In this document: piece after piece, positions 33,059-42,528 of the stretch
How positions within the stretch are numbered: position 1 is the stretch's first letter
Layout: the number at the start of each line of letters is the position of its first letter
Origin: Candidatus Lindowbacteria bacterium RIFCSPLOWO2_12_FULL_62_27
Lineage (GTDB): Bacteria > Lindowbacteria > 2-12-FULL-62-27
Length of the DNA stretch: 64,000 nucleotides
Assembly (NCBI GenBank): GCA_001784175.1
Contig: MFPR01000011.1
Span: 1-64,000 of the forward strand
Direction of reading: 5' to 3'
Position numbers and translations under genes: made by a program
The notes under the pieces: model-generated
The model's input: the letters and a program-made list of their open reading frames with translations, nothing else
The model's database searches: none
Told to the model about the DNA's origin: nothing

Positions 33059-34531
33059 TCAGCTTTCGATATCTATTTCGTACTTCACTTTCACTTTCTG
33101 CCGCTGGTCTTTCAGCCATTGGTTCAATGTCTGTTCGCTGAGGAGGCGCAGGTAGGTGTTGCGGATGATGGCGGCGTCGGTGTCGGTCGGGGCGGGATCT
33201 CCGATGGGCCGGCGCTCGTGGACTTTCACGATGTGCCATCCAAACACGCTGCGCACGAGTTCCGGCGCGACCGTCCCGGCCGGCGTTTCGAACGCGGCCT
33301 TGCTGATCGCACGGTCGATGGCGGCGCCCTGGGTGACTTCGCCGATGAGGTGTTCGCGCTCGTAATTGGACGGAAACACGAGCCTGGGAATCCAGCCCAC
33401 TCGGCCGCCCGACCTGGCCGAGATCGCCTGGGAATGGACGGACGCCAGGACCGCGAACTGGTCGGGAAATTTCAGGAGCGTGTCGAGGACCCGTTGGGCG
33501 CGGACTTTGGCCCGGTCGACGTGCGAGTCGGTCACAACCGAGGGCCGAAGCTCTTCGAGGAGTTTTTCCGACCAGGGCCGGATGGTGGTCGGAACGCGTT
33601 CCTCCTGTTTGAGGATGTGCAACCCGAATTCGGTGCGGACGAACGTGTCGTGGACCTGTCCGGCCGCCAGCGCGAAGGCGACATTTTCGACTTCCTGGAG
33701 CATGTCGCCGGGGGAATAGAATCCCATGTCGCCGCCGTCTTCGGCGTCCGGCGCCTCCGAATATTTTTTCGCCAGGGCCGCGAAATCCTTCCCGGCTCGC
33801 GCAAGTTCGAGTACGCGATGTGCCTTCGACATCACCTCGACGGCTTCGGTTTCGGCGGCGTCGAACGGCAGCTTGAACAGGATTTGCCGGGTGCGGACTT
33901 TCTCGGGCTCCAGGATGAGATGGCGGTGCGACTCGTAGTAGTCCTGGACTTCCGAATCGGTCACTTCGCGGGCCGCGGTAAACAGGATGTGGGAAAGGTC
34001 CGCCTCCCAGAACATGTCCCCGACGATCTTGGACCATTCCGCGTCCGACACCCACACCGCGTCCAGAATCGGCCATCGCGCGCGGGATATCTTGATCCGC
34101 TTGTCCGTCGACTCCTCCAGCGTCTGCCACCACCTCGGGGACGCCTGGAAGAGGTAGGTCCGATAGACGTCGTCGTTCGGGAACTCCGCGTGCACGTGGC
34201 CCTTCAGCTCCTCCGGCGTCACGTAGATGCCGTTCTTGGTGGACGTCTGCTCCAGGATTTTTTCGTTGATCAGGTCCTCCGCCGCCTGCTTGCGGATCTG
34301 GCGCCGGAAGGACTCGGAGATGTCCTGGCCGCGATAGGACTCCATGTACCGCTCCACGGCCTGCTCGTAGGTGCGGATGGGGATGTCCTCGCCGTTGACG
34401 GAGAAGGCGACATTGCCGCGGAGCTGGCGCGAGTCGATGTCCATGCCCCAAAACGCGAAGATGGTGACAAGGAACGCGGCCGCCACGATCGCAAACACAA
34501 TCTTCATTTTGGATCTCAGGTACGAAAACAT
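33059..34531 (-). CDS. PpiD/SurA-like membrane-anchored parvulin chaperone
   Basis: 490 residues. A single N-terminal membrane anchor (about 9-30) precedes a SurA-N-like helical region (about 40-210, starting NVAFSVNGEDIPIRTYEQAV). Two parvulin-type domains follow: the first about 205-305 (VRTRQILFKL, GGDMGFYSPGDM, TEFGLHILKQEER), the second about 340-455 (SGGRVGWIPRLVF, SVFGWHIVKVHERRP). It should assist folding of exported proteins at the inner membrane. The order matches PpiD more than soluble SurA. The upstream gap to uvrD is 40 bp on the same strand. Confidence 0.88.
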   Translation of the reverse strand: MFSYLRSKMKIVFAIVAAAFLVTIFAFWGMDIDSRQLRGNVAFSVNGEDIPIRTYEQAVERYMESYRGQDISESFRRQIRKQAAEDLINEKILEQTSTKNGIYVTPEELKGHVHAEFPNDDVYRTYLFQASPRWWQTLEESTDKRIKISRARWPILDAVWVSDAEWSKIVGDMFWEADLSHILFTAAREVTDSEVQDYYESHRHLILEPEKVRTRQILFKLPFDAAETEAVEVMSKAHRVLELARAGKDFAALAKKYSEAPDAEDGGDMGFYSPGDMLQEVENVAFALAAGQVHDTFVRTEFGLHILKQEERVPTTIRPWSEKLLEELRPSVVTDSHVDRAKVRAQRVLDTLLKFPDQFAVLASVHSQAISARSGGRVGWIPRLVFPSNYEREHLIGEVTQGAAIDRAISKAAFETPAGTVAPELVRSVFGWHIVKVHERRPIGDPAPTDTDAAIIRNTYLRLLSEQTLNQWLKDQRQKVKVKYEIDIES

Positions 34532-34571
34532 GGTCGCACGTTAATATGGATTGAAACGGATTTTCAAGGGA

Positions 34572-36824
34572 TCAGGCCCGGAAGAGGTCCTTGAAAAACT
34601 GCCGGGTCCGGTGCGCGGCGCGGTCGAGCGCGGAAAGCGCCGATCCGCGCGTGACGACGTCGGCCGGAAGTCTCGCGAGAAACCGCGACGGGCGGTGGGA
34701 CACCACGCGGCCGTAGAGGCGGCGCTGTGCGGCGCTGGTGAGAACGAGCCGTTCCCGGGCGCGGGTGATCGCCACATAGAACAGCCGCCCTTCCTCCTCC
34801 TCTCGTTCCGCGCGGTCCGACTCCGTTTCCTCCGCCGAGCCGCCCGGATGCGAAAACGGCAGGAGGTCCTCCTCGACGCCGACCACAAACACCACGGGAA
34901 ATTCCAGGCCCTTCGACGCGTGGATCGTGAGAAGCCGCACCGCGTTTTCCTGCGTGAGGTCGGTGATCGGCTCGCCCTCGGCGGATGCGTGGAAGGCGGC
35001 CAGCACCAGATCCAGCCCTGGCCGGCCCGGCGGCGCGTAGGGCAGGCGCGAAGCGAGCAGCCGCTGAAGCCACACGAGACCCCGCCGGACCGTCGCGTCT
35101 CCGGTCGCGGCGTCCTTCAGGCCGAACGTGTCGACGAGAAACTTCAAAATATCCTGTGGCGTGTGGATGTCCATGCCGAAGGCCGCGCCGTGGATGCCGG
35201 TCCACATCCGTTCGAGATGCTGCTGGGCCTCTCCGCTCTGGCAGGCGCGGACCGCCTCGACATAGCCCTGCTCGTCGAGCAGAATCCGTTCGGGCGCCGG
35301 CAACGCCAGGAGCATGGCGTGATCGACGCGATTTTTTGGCCCGAGAATTCCCAGCGTCCAGATTTCGCGGAGCGCCTCCTGAAGCAGAAGCGAGTCGCGG
35401 ATGGGGTCCAGCCGGCCCTCTCGTTTCAGCGCCGCCACGTTCACCGCCTGGTACACCGCGCGGAAGGTCCGGACCACGTCATTCTCCAGGAGCGCCGGCC
35501 CGCCGACTTCCACATACGGCACCTGCCGCGCACGCAGCGCCGATGCGACCGGCCCGGACAATTCGTGGACTCGGTAAAAGATCACCATGTCTTCGTGCCG
35601 GAATCCTTCCTGGAGGAATTCCTGAATTTGAAACGCGACGAAATTCATCTCGTCCTGTTCGTCCGACGCCTCGTAGACGACGATCTTCTCGGGCGGCCTC
35701 GCCCCCGCCGGGGCCATGGCTAGAAGCGTCTTGTCGGTCGCGCCGGCCGGCCGGTCGGCCAGGACGGCGTTGGCGGCGCCGAGGATGACGGGCGTGGACC
35801 GGTAATTCCGGATGAGCCGGACGATCCGCGCGTCCGGATAATCCTCCGTGAACGCCCGGATGTTGCGGATGTCGGCGCCGCGAAATCCGTAGATGCTCTG
35901 ATCATCGTCTCCGACGACAAACAGGTTTCGCCGGGCCGCCGCAAGTTCGGTGGCGATGGCGTACTGCGCGACGTTGGTGTCCTGATACTCGTCGATCAGC
36001 ACGTGCGAGAACCGCGTCTTCCACCGCTCGGCGCACATCCGCCGGTCGGCGATCGCCGTGGCGGCGAGATACAGGAGGTCGCCGAAATCGGCCAGCCCGC
36101 GCGACCGCTTGGTCTCCACGTATTTTTTCCATGCCTCCGCCGCCGCCTCGCCCGGAACGCCCTCGTAGGTTTTATGCCGCGCGAGCGTTTCCGGCGTCAA
36201 GAGCTCGTTGACGGCCAGATCGAGGGCGGCGCTGAGGTCCCGCGGGTCACAGGGGACCGCAAGGTCGGCGCAGGATTCCTTCAGGAGCTTCCGGCTGTCG
36301 GCGTCAGAGAGGATGGAGAACGTCGGCGGATAGCCCAATTCCTCCACCGCCGAAAATCCATCCGCGTCTTTTTCCCGGAGCATCCGCAGGCACAGGGAAT
36401 GAAACGTGCCGATCCAGGCCTTCGGCAGCGCCCGCATGAGATCATCGAGCCGCGCCCGGATGGCCGGCGGAACGCGCCCCGCAAGGTCCTGGACCTGCTT
36501 GCCGATTCGCTCCTTCATTTCGCCTGCGGCCTTCACCGTGAACGTCGCGACAAAAATCTGGTCGGCCGGACAGCCGGCCAACAACAGAAGCGCCACGCGC
36601 CGCGTCAGCACCGCGGTCTTGCCGCTGCCCGCGCCGGCCACGATCAGAAGCGGCCGGCCATCCGACAGAGGGTGGGTGAGCGCTGCGACCTGTTCGCGAT
36701 TCAGACCCGCGACGAGCGCGTTGAGCGCCGGGCGGATCTGCGGACCCAGCGCGTCGTACAGTTGTTCAACCTGCTGCAGCTCTTCGAACGATAATCCGGG
36801 TAAGAGGGCGCTGGTCGATTCGAT
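34572..36824 (-). CDS. UvrD/PcrA-type superfamily 1 DNA helicase with apparent ATC start
   Basis: 750 codons if translation begins at the ATC codon 36824-36822. Walker A is AGAGSGKT; motif II (DEYQDTN), motif III (GDDDQSIYGFRGAD) and motif VI (VAITRARERL) are visible. The first ATG/GTG/TTG in frame is a GTG at 36641, but that would start right at Walker A and omit the Q-motif line LNREQVAALTHPL. The frame is open upstream to the preceding methyltransferase. The codon beside that gene's TAA is ATC where a TAATG overlap would give ATG. It is a 3'-5' helicase for repair or replication restart. The C-terminus is complete. Confidence 0.88.
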   Translation of the reverse strand: MESTSALLPGLSFEELQQVEQLYDALGPQIRPALNALVAGLNREQVAALTHPLSDGRPLLIVAGAGSGKTAVLTRRVALLLLAGCPADQIFVATFTVKAAGEMKERIGKQVQDLAGRVPPAIRARLDDLMRALPKAWIGTFHSLCLRMLREKDADGFSAVEELGYPPTFSILSDADSRKLLKESCADLAVPCDPRDLSAALDLAVNELLTPETLARHKTYEGVPGEAAAEAWKKYVETKRSRGLADFGDLLYLAATAIADRRMCAERWKTRFSHVLIDEYQDTNVAQYAIATELAAARRNLFVVGDDDQSIYGFRGADIRNIRAFTEDYPDARIVRLIRNYRSTPVILGAANAVLADRPAGATDKTLLAMAPAGARPPEKIVVYEASDEQDEMNFVAFQIQEFLQEGFRHEDMVIFYRVHELSGPVASALRARQVPYVEVGGPALLENDVVRTFRAVYQAVNVAALKREGRLDPIRDSLLLQEALREIWTLGILGPKNRVDHAMLLALPAPERILLDEQGYVEAVRACQSGEAQQHLERMWTGIHGAAFGMDIHTPQDILKFLVDTFGLKDAATGDATVRRGLVWLQRLLASRLPYAPPGRPGLDLVLAAFHASAEGEPITDLTQENAVRLLTIHASKGLEFPVVFVVGVEEDLLPFSHPGGSAEETESDRAEREEEEGRLFYVAITRARERLVLTSAAQRRLYGRVVSHRPSRFLARLPADVVTRGSALSALDRAAHRTRQFFKDLFRA

Positions 36825-37555
36825 TAGATCTTCACCGCCGAAATGATCATCGAGCCGGCGATCTCGCCCGTCAGCGGCATCCGCTCCAAAAATCGCCCGA
36901 ACGCCGATACCGCCGGGATCAGCCGGTCGGGCGTGCTGGGATGGAGAAAATCAAACGGCCGGGCGCGCGCGTCTCGAAAGCCGTGCTCCTTCAGTTTCCG
37001 GACGATGTGCCAGCGCGTGAACGGCATCTCGTCGGGCGAGTAGGGCCGGAGGCGCCGCACAAACGTTATTCTGTTTTCAATCCAGTTTTGCGGGTTCAGG
37101 AGATTCGGCTCGGCGAACGCCAGCCGGCCGCCGCTCTTGAGCTGCCGCGCGCACACGGGCAGGATGCGGTCGAGTTCCAGATGGTGCAGGATGTTGTTTC
37201 CGCAGACAGCGTCGAACGTGCCCGGCCTGAACGGCAGCCGCTCGCCGTCGGCCAGCACGCCCGCCGCCTGCCCTCCCAGCCTTTGACGAAACCGTTTGAG
37301 CAGCCCAAGCGACACGTCGATGCCCACCACCAGCCTGAAATGCCCCGCCAGGTGCGGCGTCATCTCCCCCGATCCGCAGCCGATCTCCAGCACGAGCTTG
37401 CGCGGATCCGGTCCGAGTGCGTCCCGGACCAGCGCCGAGCGGCGCTCCGTCCGGAGTTTTCCCGCCGGCGTTCCGGCGCCCCACCAACTGTAGCCTTCCG
37501 CCTCCGCGACCTTGTCGAAATGGTCCTGCTCCCGTCGTACGCGATCCGGATCCAT
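36824..37555 (-). CDS. SAM-dependent class I methyltransferase
   Basis: 243 residues from ATG 37555, chosen for the AAGGGA ribosome-binding site just upstream; ATG 37573 is possible. Motif I is LVLEIGCGSGEMTPHLA (about 58-75), with acidic VVGIDVS and the later FDAVCGNNILHHLE, characteristic of UbiE/Ubi-like small-molecule methyltransferases. The C-terminal half (ENRITFVRRLRPYSPDEMPF) suggests a lipid or glycan substrate, but this is not established. Its stop meets the uvrD start. It is divergent from the hybrid kinase, with 44 bp between starts. Confidence 0.8.
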   Translation of the reverse strand: MDPDRVRREQDHFDKVAEAEGYSWWGAGTPAGKLRTERRSALVRDALGPDPRKLVLEIGCGSGEMTPHLAGHFRLVVGIDVSLGLLKRFRQRLGGQAAGVLADGERLPFRPGTFDAVCGNNILHHLELDRILPVCARQLKSGGRLAFAEPNLLNPQNWIENRITFVRRLRPYSPDEMPFTRWHIVRKLKEHGFRDARARPFDFLHPSTPDRLIPAVSAFGRFLERMPLTGEIAGSMIISAVKI

Positions 37556-37599
37556 CCGCGTCCCTTGTAGCATGGCTATGGTGGATATAGAATATCCGC

Positions 37600-40332
37600 A
37601 TGGATTCTGTGTCTTTGCCCCCGCCTGAGCGTCCGACATCCATGTCGGACGGTGGGCGGGGACGGCTGACTTCCGTGTCGCCGGAAGATACGGCGCGCCG
37701 GCCTTCGGCTCCGGGCTGGCGGGATAGAAACATTGCGTGGGTGCCCTGGACGGTGCTGGCCGTCTCCCTCTCGATCTCTGTTTGGGCCTATCAGGCGGCG
37801 GAAACGGCATTGTCGTTGCGCGACATGATCCGATTTGACGGCCGCGTGGAGGACATCCGGACCGCCATCCGGGACCGGATGCAGGTTTACGAGCAGGCCC
37901 TTCACGGCGCCCGCGGGCTGTTTGCCGCTTCCAAGTCGGTCGAACGGCTGGAGTGGCGGGAATATATTTCCTCCATCAATATTTCCAAGAGTTATCCGGG
38001 CGTCAAAGGACTCGCGTTTGTTTCCCATGTGCCGCACGCGAAACTGGAGTCGTTTCTTGCGTGGACCCGCGCGGATGGCGCGCCCAACTTCGAGATACAC
38101 CCCAAACAGATCCGGGACGATTATTATGTCATCACGTACATCGAGCCGGAACCGGAGAACCGCCGGCTCCTGGGGTTTGACATCGGATCCGATACGCTGG
38201 TTCGCCGGCCGGCGGCCGACCTGTCGGTCGAGGAGGGCCGGGCCATTCTCAGCGGCAAGATACTGTCCGAACACGGCGGCTCGCCGTTTCTCGGAAGCAT
38301 TTTCCTGCTTCCTGTGTACCGCACCGGCGCGCCGGTGGGAACCGCCGGCGAGCGGCGTGCGGCGCTCATCGGATGGATTTACGGGCGGCTCGACGCCCAA
38401 GAACTGATGAAAGGCATTCTGGGCGGCGGGCCGGCCGACATCGGGTTTTCCATATATGACGGCATCGAGATGACGGCCGAATCCCGCCTCTACGAAAAGG
38501 CGCCCGACCTTGTCGGCCCACCGGACTACCGTCCCACGTTTTCTCACACGTCGCCGATCGAAGTCGGCCGGCGCGTCTGGATGACCAATTTTTATTCCCG
38601 GCCCGAATTCGACGCGGCCGGCGACCACACCTCCGCGTACCTCGTGCTCATCGCGGGACTCCTCGGCAGCTTTCTGCTCTTCAGCATCACCTGGTCGCTC
38701 GCGACCACGCGCCGACGCGCCCTGGCCGAGGCCGAACTCATGACCGCCCGGTTCCGCGCGGTCCTCGAGACGGCCTCGGACGCCTTCATCGCCGTCGACG
38801 CCGCCGGCCGCATTTCGGACTGGAACCGCCGCGCGGAACTGACGTTCCGATGGCGCCGGCCGGAGGTTCTCGGCCGAAGCCTGGTGGATCTTCTGGCGCC
38901 GCCAAAATACCGGGAAGCGGTTTTGAAACAGATGCAGGAGTTTCAGGCGAAGGGCGAGAGTCCCTATCTCAACCGCCGGATGGAGTTGATCGCCCTGCGC
39001 CGGGACGGCAGCGAGTTTCCGGTGGAGGTTACCGTGTGGCCGATCTGGGACGAGCGGGGGTCCTTCACGTTTAACGCCTTCGTCCACGACATCACCGAAC
39101 GGCAGCGCGCGAGGAAGGATATCCTCATGGCCCGGGATGCGGCCGTGGGGGCCAACCGCGCCAAGAGCGAGTTTCTGGCGAACATGAGCCACGAACTGCG
39201 CGCGCCGCTCAATTCCATCCTCGGATTCGCCAATATCCTGCTTCAGAACAAGACCGGTTCCCTTCAGGACCCGGACCTCGCTTTCGTCGATCGGATCCAG
39301 GAAAATGCCGTGCATCTGTTGAATCTCATCAACCAGGTGCTGGACCTTTCCAAGGTCGAAGCGGGCCAGACGGACCTCGAAATCGAGCCTCTGTACCTCG
39401 ATGTGCTTGTTCAGGAAACGATCCAGCAGATGGAAAGCCGGGTCTTGGGCCGCGACATCAAACTCCTGACGGATCTCCCGCCCGTCCTCGCGCCGATCGA
39501 AACGGATGCGATCAAACTCAAGCAAATCCTGATCAACCTCATCGGAAACGCGATCAAGTTCACCGAAAAGGGCAGCGTCACCGTCCGGGTCATGGACGAT
39601 CCCGAAACACACCACCCGGTCCGGATCGATGTCATCGACACCGGCATCGGCGTCCCCCCCGATTTGCAGGACGCCATCTTCGAGCCTTTTCAGCAGGGCG
39701 ATCGCCGCACGTCGCTCAAATACGGCGGCACCGGCCTCGGGCTCAGCATCACGCGGTCGCTGTGCCAGCTCATGGGCTACAAGATTTCGGTGGAAAGCGT
39801 GCGCGGGAAGGGTTCGGTGTTCATGGTCACGATTCCCGCGGAGTCCCTTCGGCGGACCCGCCCCGTGGATGAGGACACGCCGTCGCGTTCGGCCAGAAAA
39901 ATTTCTCTTTCGAGAGCGCTGCCCGTGGAGGAGAGCGTGGCCCGGAGTCTCTTTGCGGGCAAATGCGTCCTCGTCATCGACGACGACCCGGATTCCCGGC
40001 TGCTCCTCACGCATTATTTCGGAGATTTCGGCATGCGCGTGATTTCCGCCGGTGGCGGCGACCATGGGATCGCGATGGCGCGGCAAGACCGGCCGGACCT
40101 CATCACCGTCGATCTCATGCTGCCCCAAAAAAACGGCTGGCAGGTCATGCTCGACCTCCAGCGCGATCCGGTCCTCCGGGACATCCCGGTGATCGTCATC
40201 AGCACGATCGCCGACGACAACTGGCAGGCCTTCAACGACAAAATCGACCGGCTGAACAAACCGGTCAACCGGGAGGAGCTGTTTCTCGTTCTTCGAAAAA
40301 ATCTCGCCCTGCCCCCTCCGCCCGCCGCTTGA
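37600..40332 (+). CDS. CHASE-PAS hybrid sensor histidine kinase
   Basis: 910 residues. The first membrane helix (about 47-66) is followed by an extracytoplasmic CHASE domain (about 80-300; GVKGLAFVSHVP, DYYVITYIEPEPENRRLLGF). A second helix (about 347-368) leads to a PAS domain (about 380-500). HisKA has H531 in MSHELRAPLNSILGF. The HATPase has NLIGNAIKF and GTGLGLS. The C-terminal receiver (about 788-900) has D838 in ITVDLMLPQKNGW. The kinase and its own receiver suggest a phosphorelay. No output protein lies next to it. The ligand of the CHASE domain is unknown. Confidence 0.92.
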   Translation: MDSVSLPPPERPTSMSDGGRGRLTSVSPEDTARRPSAPGWRDRNIAWVPWTVLAVSLSISVWAYQAAETALSLRDMIRFDGRVEDIRTAIRDRMQVYEQALHGARGLFAASKSVERLEWREYISSINISKSYPGVKGLAFVSHVPHAKLESFLAWTRADGAPNFEIHPKQIRDDYYVITYIEPEPENRRLLGFDIGSDTLVRRPAADLSVEEGRAILSGKILSEHGGSPFLGSIFLLPVYRTGAPVGTAGERRAALIGWIYGRLDAQELMKGILGGGPADIGFSIYDGIEMTAESRLYEKAPDLVGPPDYRPTFSHTSPIEVGRRVWMTNFYSRPEFDAAGDHTSAYLVLIAGLLGSFLLFSITWSLATTRRRALAEAELMTARFRAVLETASDAFIAVDAAGRISDWNRRAELTFRWRRPEVLGRSLVDLLAPPKYREAVLKQMQEFQAKGESPYLNRRMELIALRRDGSEFPVEVTVWPIWDERGSFTFNAFVHDITERQRARKDILMARDAAVGANRAKSEFLANMSHELRAPLNSILGFANILLQNKTGSLQDPDLAFVDRIQENAVHLLNLINQVLDLSKVEAGQTDLEIEPLYLDVLVQETIQQMESRVLGRDIKLLTDLPPVLAPIETDAIKLKQILINLIGNAIKFTEKGSVTVRVMDDPETHHPVRIDVIDTGIGVPPDLQDAIFEPFQQGDRRTSLKYGGTGLGLSITRSLCQLMGYKISVESVRGKGSVFMVTIPAESLRRTRPVDEDTPSRSARKISLSRALPVEESVARSLFAGKCVLVIDDDPDSRLLLTHYFGDFGMRVISAGGGDHGIAMARQDRPDLITVDLMLPQKNGWQVMLDLQRDPVLRDIPVIVISTIADDNWQAFNDKIDRLNKPVNREELFLVLRKNLALPPPPAA

Positions 40333-40339
40333 TTTGCAC

Positions 40340-40368
40340 TTGTGAAGCCCCGCGTGGTCTGCTATAGA
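40340..40368 (+). promoter_or_regulatory. Candidate sigma-70-type promoter for the arginine/lysine run
   Basis: TTGTGA (40340-40345) and TATAGA (40363-40368) are 17 bp apart in the 86-bp gap between the hybrid kinase and argB. It would leave a ~45-nt leader containing a T/A-rich TATTATATATA stretch and a G-run. This is based on matching consensus by eye only; no ArgR-type operator was recognised. Confidence 0.3.
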
Positions 40369-40418
40369 AGGTCGTCCTCTCCATATTATATATAGGGGGG
40401 GGCGGGGGTGGTGACAGT

Positions 40419-41330
40419 ATGACAGCTCGGCCGAAGATCGTGGATGCCGGCCTGCGGGCGAAAATTCTGTCCGAGGCGCTTCCCTACATACGGGCCTTCA
40501 ACGGTAAAACCATCGTCATCAAGTACGGCGGCAGCGCGCAGGTTGCGTCCGACCTCAAGGAGGGCTTTGCGCAGGATATTGTGCTCCTCAAGTATGTCGG
40601 GATCCGCCCGGTCATCGTCCACGGCGGTGGCGAGCAGGTGTCGGACATGATGGAGAAGCTGGGCAAGGACCCGAAATTCGTCGACGGCCTGCGGGTCACG
40701 GACCCGGAAACGATGGAAGTCGTCGAGATGGTCCTGGGCGGGCGGCTCAACAAGGAGATCGTCGCGCGGATCAACAAACACGGCGGGTCGGCCGTCGGAC
40801 TCACCGGCAAGGACGGCCGGCTGATGCAGGCGGTCAAGAAAAAACCGAAACGGCTGGTGGACGTCGAGGGCCGGGAGAAGCTCGTCGATCTGGGGTTGGT
40901 GGGCGACATCGAGAAAATTGATTCGCGCATCCTGGAAATCCTGCTGGCCAACGATTTCATTCCGGTCGTCGCCCCGGTCGGCGTCACGGCCGACGGCGTC
41001 AGCCTCAACGTCAACGCTGACACCGCCGCCGGATCCATCGCCGCCGCGCTCCGGGCGGCCCGGCTCATCTACCTGACGGACGTCCCGGGCTTGTTGAAGG
41101 ACGAAAAGGACGACGACAGCCTCATCTCGACGGTTCGGCTGTCCGAAGTGGACGATCTTCGGGAGGCCGGCGTGATTTCGGGTGGGATGATCCCCAAGAT
41201 CGAGTCGGTGACCCAGGCGATCTACACCGGCGTCGAAAAAGCCCATTTCATCGACGGCCGGGTGCCCCGGTCCCTCCTGCTCGAGCTCTTCACCGATGAG
41301 GGCATCGGCACGGAAATCATCCAGAGCTGA
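40419..41330 (+). CDS. argB: Acetylglutamate kinase
   Basis: 303 residues, normal length. The amino-acid kinase fold has the N-terminal VIKYGGSAQ glycine loop (about 30-38), IVHGGGEQVS and NVNADTAAGSIAAALRAARL. It phosphorylates N-acetylglutamate in the second step of arginine synthesis and in many bacteria is the arginine-inhibited step. The N-terminal extension before the kinase core resembles that of arginine-sensitive enzymes. It heads the run of argD, argF, argG and argH; argC and argJ/argA are not in the window. A GGTGGTGA ribosome-binding site precedes it. Confidence 0.95.
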   Translation: MTARPKIVDAGLRAKILSEALPYIRAFNGKTIVIKYGGSAQVASDLKEGFAQDIVLLKYVGIRPVIVHGGGEQVSDMMEKLGKDPKFVDGLRVTDPETMEVVEMVLGGRLNKEIVARINKHGGSAVGLTGKDGRLMQAVKKKPKRLVDVEGREKLVDLGLVGDIEKIDSRILEILLANDFIPVVAPVGVTADGVSLNVNADTAAGSIAAALRAARLIYLTDVPGLLKDEKDDDSLISTVRLSEVDDLREAGVISGGMIPKIESVTQAIYTGVEKAHFIDGRVPRSLLLELFTDEGIGTEIIQS

Positions 41331-41331
41331 C

Positions 41332-42528
41332 ATGGCCACAAATCTCGCCGCGCGCGCCTCCAGGGTTTTGATGAATACCTACGGCCCGCGCAGTCTTTCG
41401 TTCGTGAGGGGCCGCGGCGTCTGGGTGTGGGACGCGGCCGGAAAAAAATATCTCGACCTTCTGGGCGGCGTCGCCGTCAACGCGCTCGGCCACTGCCATC
41501 CGGCCGTCGTCCGCGCCATTTGCGCGCAGGCGCGGAAAATCCTGCACGTGTCCAACCTCTACCTGATCGAACCCCAGATCCGGCTGGCCGAGGAACTCGT
41601 CGAGTCCACCTTTGCGGACCGCGCCTTCTTCTGCAACAGCGGGACCGAGGCCAACGAGGCGGCGCTGAAACTGGCGCGAAAGTTTTTCTTTCTCAAAAAG
41701 GAAAGCCGCGACCATCTGGTCGCGTTTCAGAATTCCTTTCACGGCCGCACGACCGGGTCCCTCGCGCTGACCGCGCAGGAAAAATATCAGAAGGCCTTCC
41801 GGCCGCTGTTGCCGGTCAACGTCGCGCGCTTTAACGATCTCGGCGACGCGGACCGGATGATCACGCCGGGCACGGCGGCGGTGTTTGTCGAACTGGTCCA
41901 GGGCGAGGGCGGGATGGAAACGGCGACCGCGACGTTCCTGGCCGGCCTTCGGAGAATTTGCTCCCGGCGCGGCGCGCTCCTGGTGTACGACGAAGTCCAG
42001 ACCGGAAACGGCCGCACCGGCGACCTGTTCGCCTACCAGCACTTTGGCGAGCGGTTGGCCCCGGACCTGCTGACCACCGCGAAGGGCTTGGCGGGCGGCG
42101 TGCCCATCGGGGCGCTCCTCGCGCGTCGGCCGTACGCGGACGCGTTCGAGGCGGGGGACCACGCGGCGACGTTCGGCGGAAACTTTCTTGCCTGCGCCTC
42201 CGCGTTGGCGGCGTTTCGCGTGCTGTCGTCGGCGTCGTTTCTGAAGTCCGTCCGGGACCGCTCGGCCGTGCTGTGGGCGCGGTTGAGAGCGGTGAAGGAA
42301 CGCTTTCCGGACAAGATCGAGACGCTGCGAGGGCTGGGCATGATGGCGGGGCTGAAACTTCGGTTACCATTTTCCTCCAAGACACTCCGCGAGCGCCTTC
42401 AGGCGCGGCGGGTCCTCACGGGGATTTCCGGCGAGTCCGTCCTGCGCCTCACACCGCCGCTCGTGATCTCCCGCATGGAAATTCTTCTGGGCGTTCGGGC
42501 TATCGAAGAGGAGGTGGCGGCGCTGTGA
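41332..42528 (+). CDS. argD: Acetylornithine aminotransferase
   Basis: 398 residues from ATG 41332, 1 nt after the argB stop. A class III PLP aminotransferase: FCNSGTEANEAALKLARK, the cofactor Asp in VYDEVQTGNGRTGDLF and the Lys in DLLTTAKGLAGGVPIGALL. It makes N-acetylornithine from the semialdehyde. Such enzymes can also serve as succinyl-DAP aminotransferase, but here DapL makes that unnecessary. The stop overlaps the argF start region. Confidence 0.94.
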   Translation: MATNLAARASRVLMNTYGPRSLSFVRGRGVWVWDAAGKKYLDLLGGVAVNALGHCHPAVVRAICAQARKILHVSNLYLIEPQIRLAEELVESTFADRAFFCNSGTEANEAALKLARKFFFLKKESRDHLVAFQNSFHGRTTGSLALTAQEKYQKAFRPLLPVNVARFNDLGDADRMITPGTAAVFVELVQGEGGMETATATFLAGLRRICSRRGALLVYDEVQTGNGRTGDLFAYQHFGERLAPDLLTTAKGLAGGVPIGALLARRPYADAFEAGDHAATFGGNFLACASALAAFRVLSSASFLKSVRDRSAVLWARLRAVKERFPDKIETLRGLGMMAGLKLRLPFSSKTLRERLQARRVLTGISGESVLRLTPPLVISRMEILLGVRAIEEEVAAL

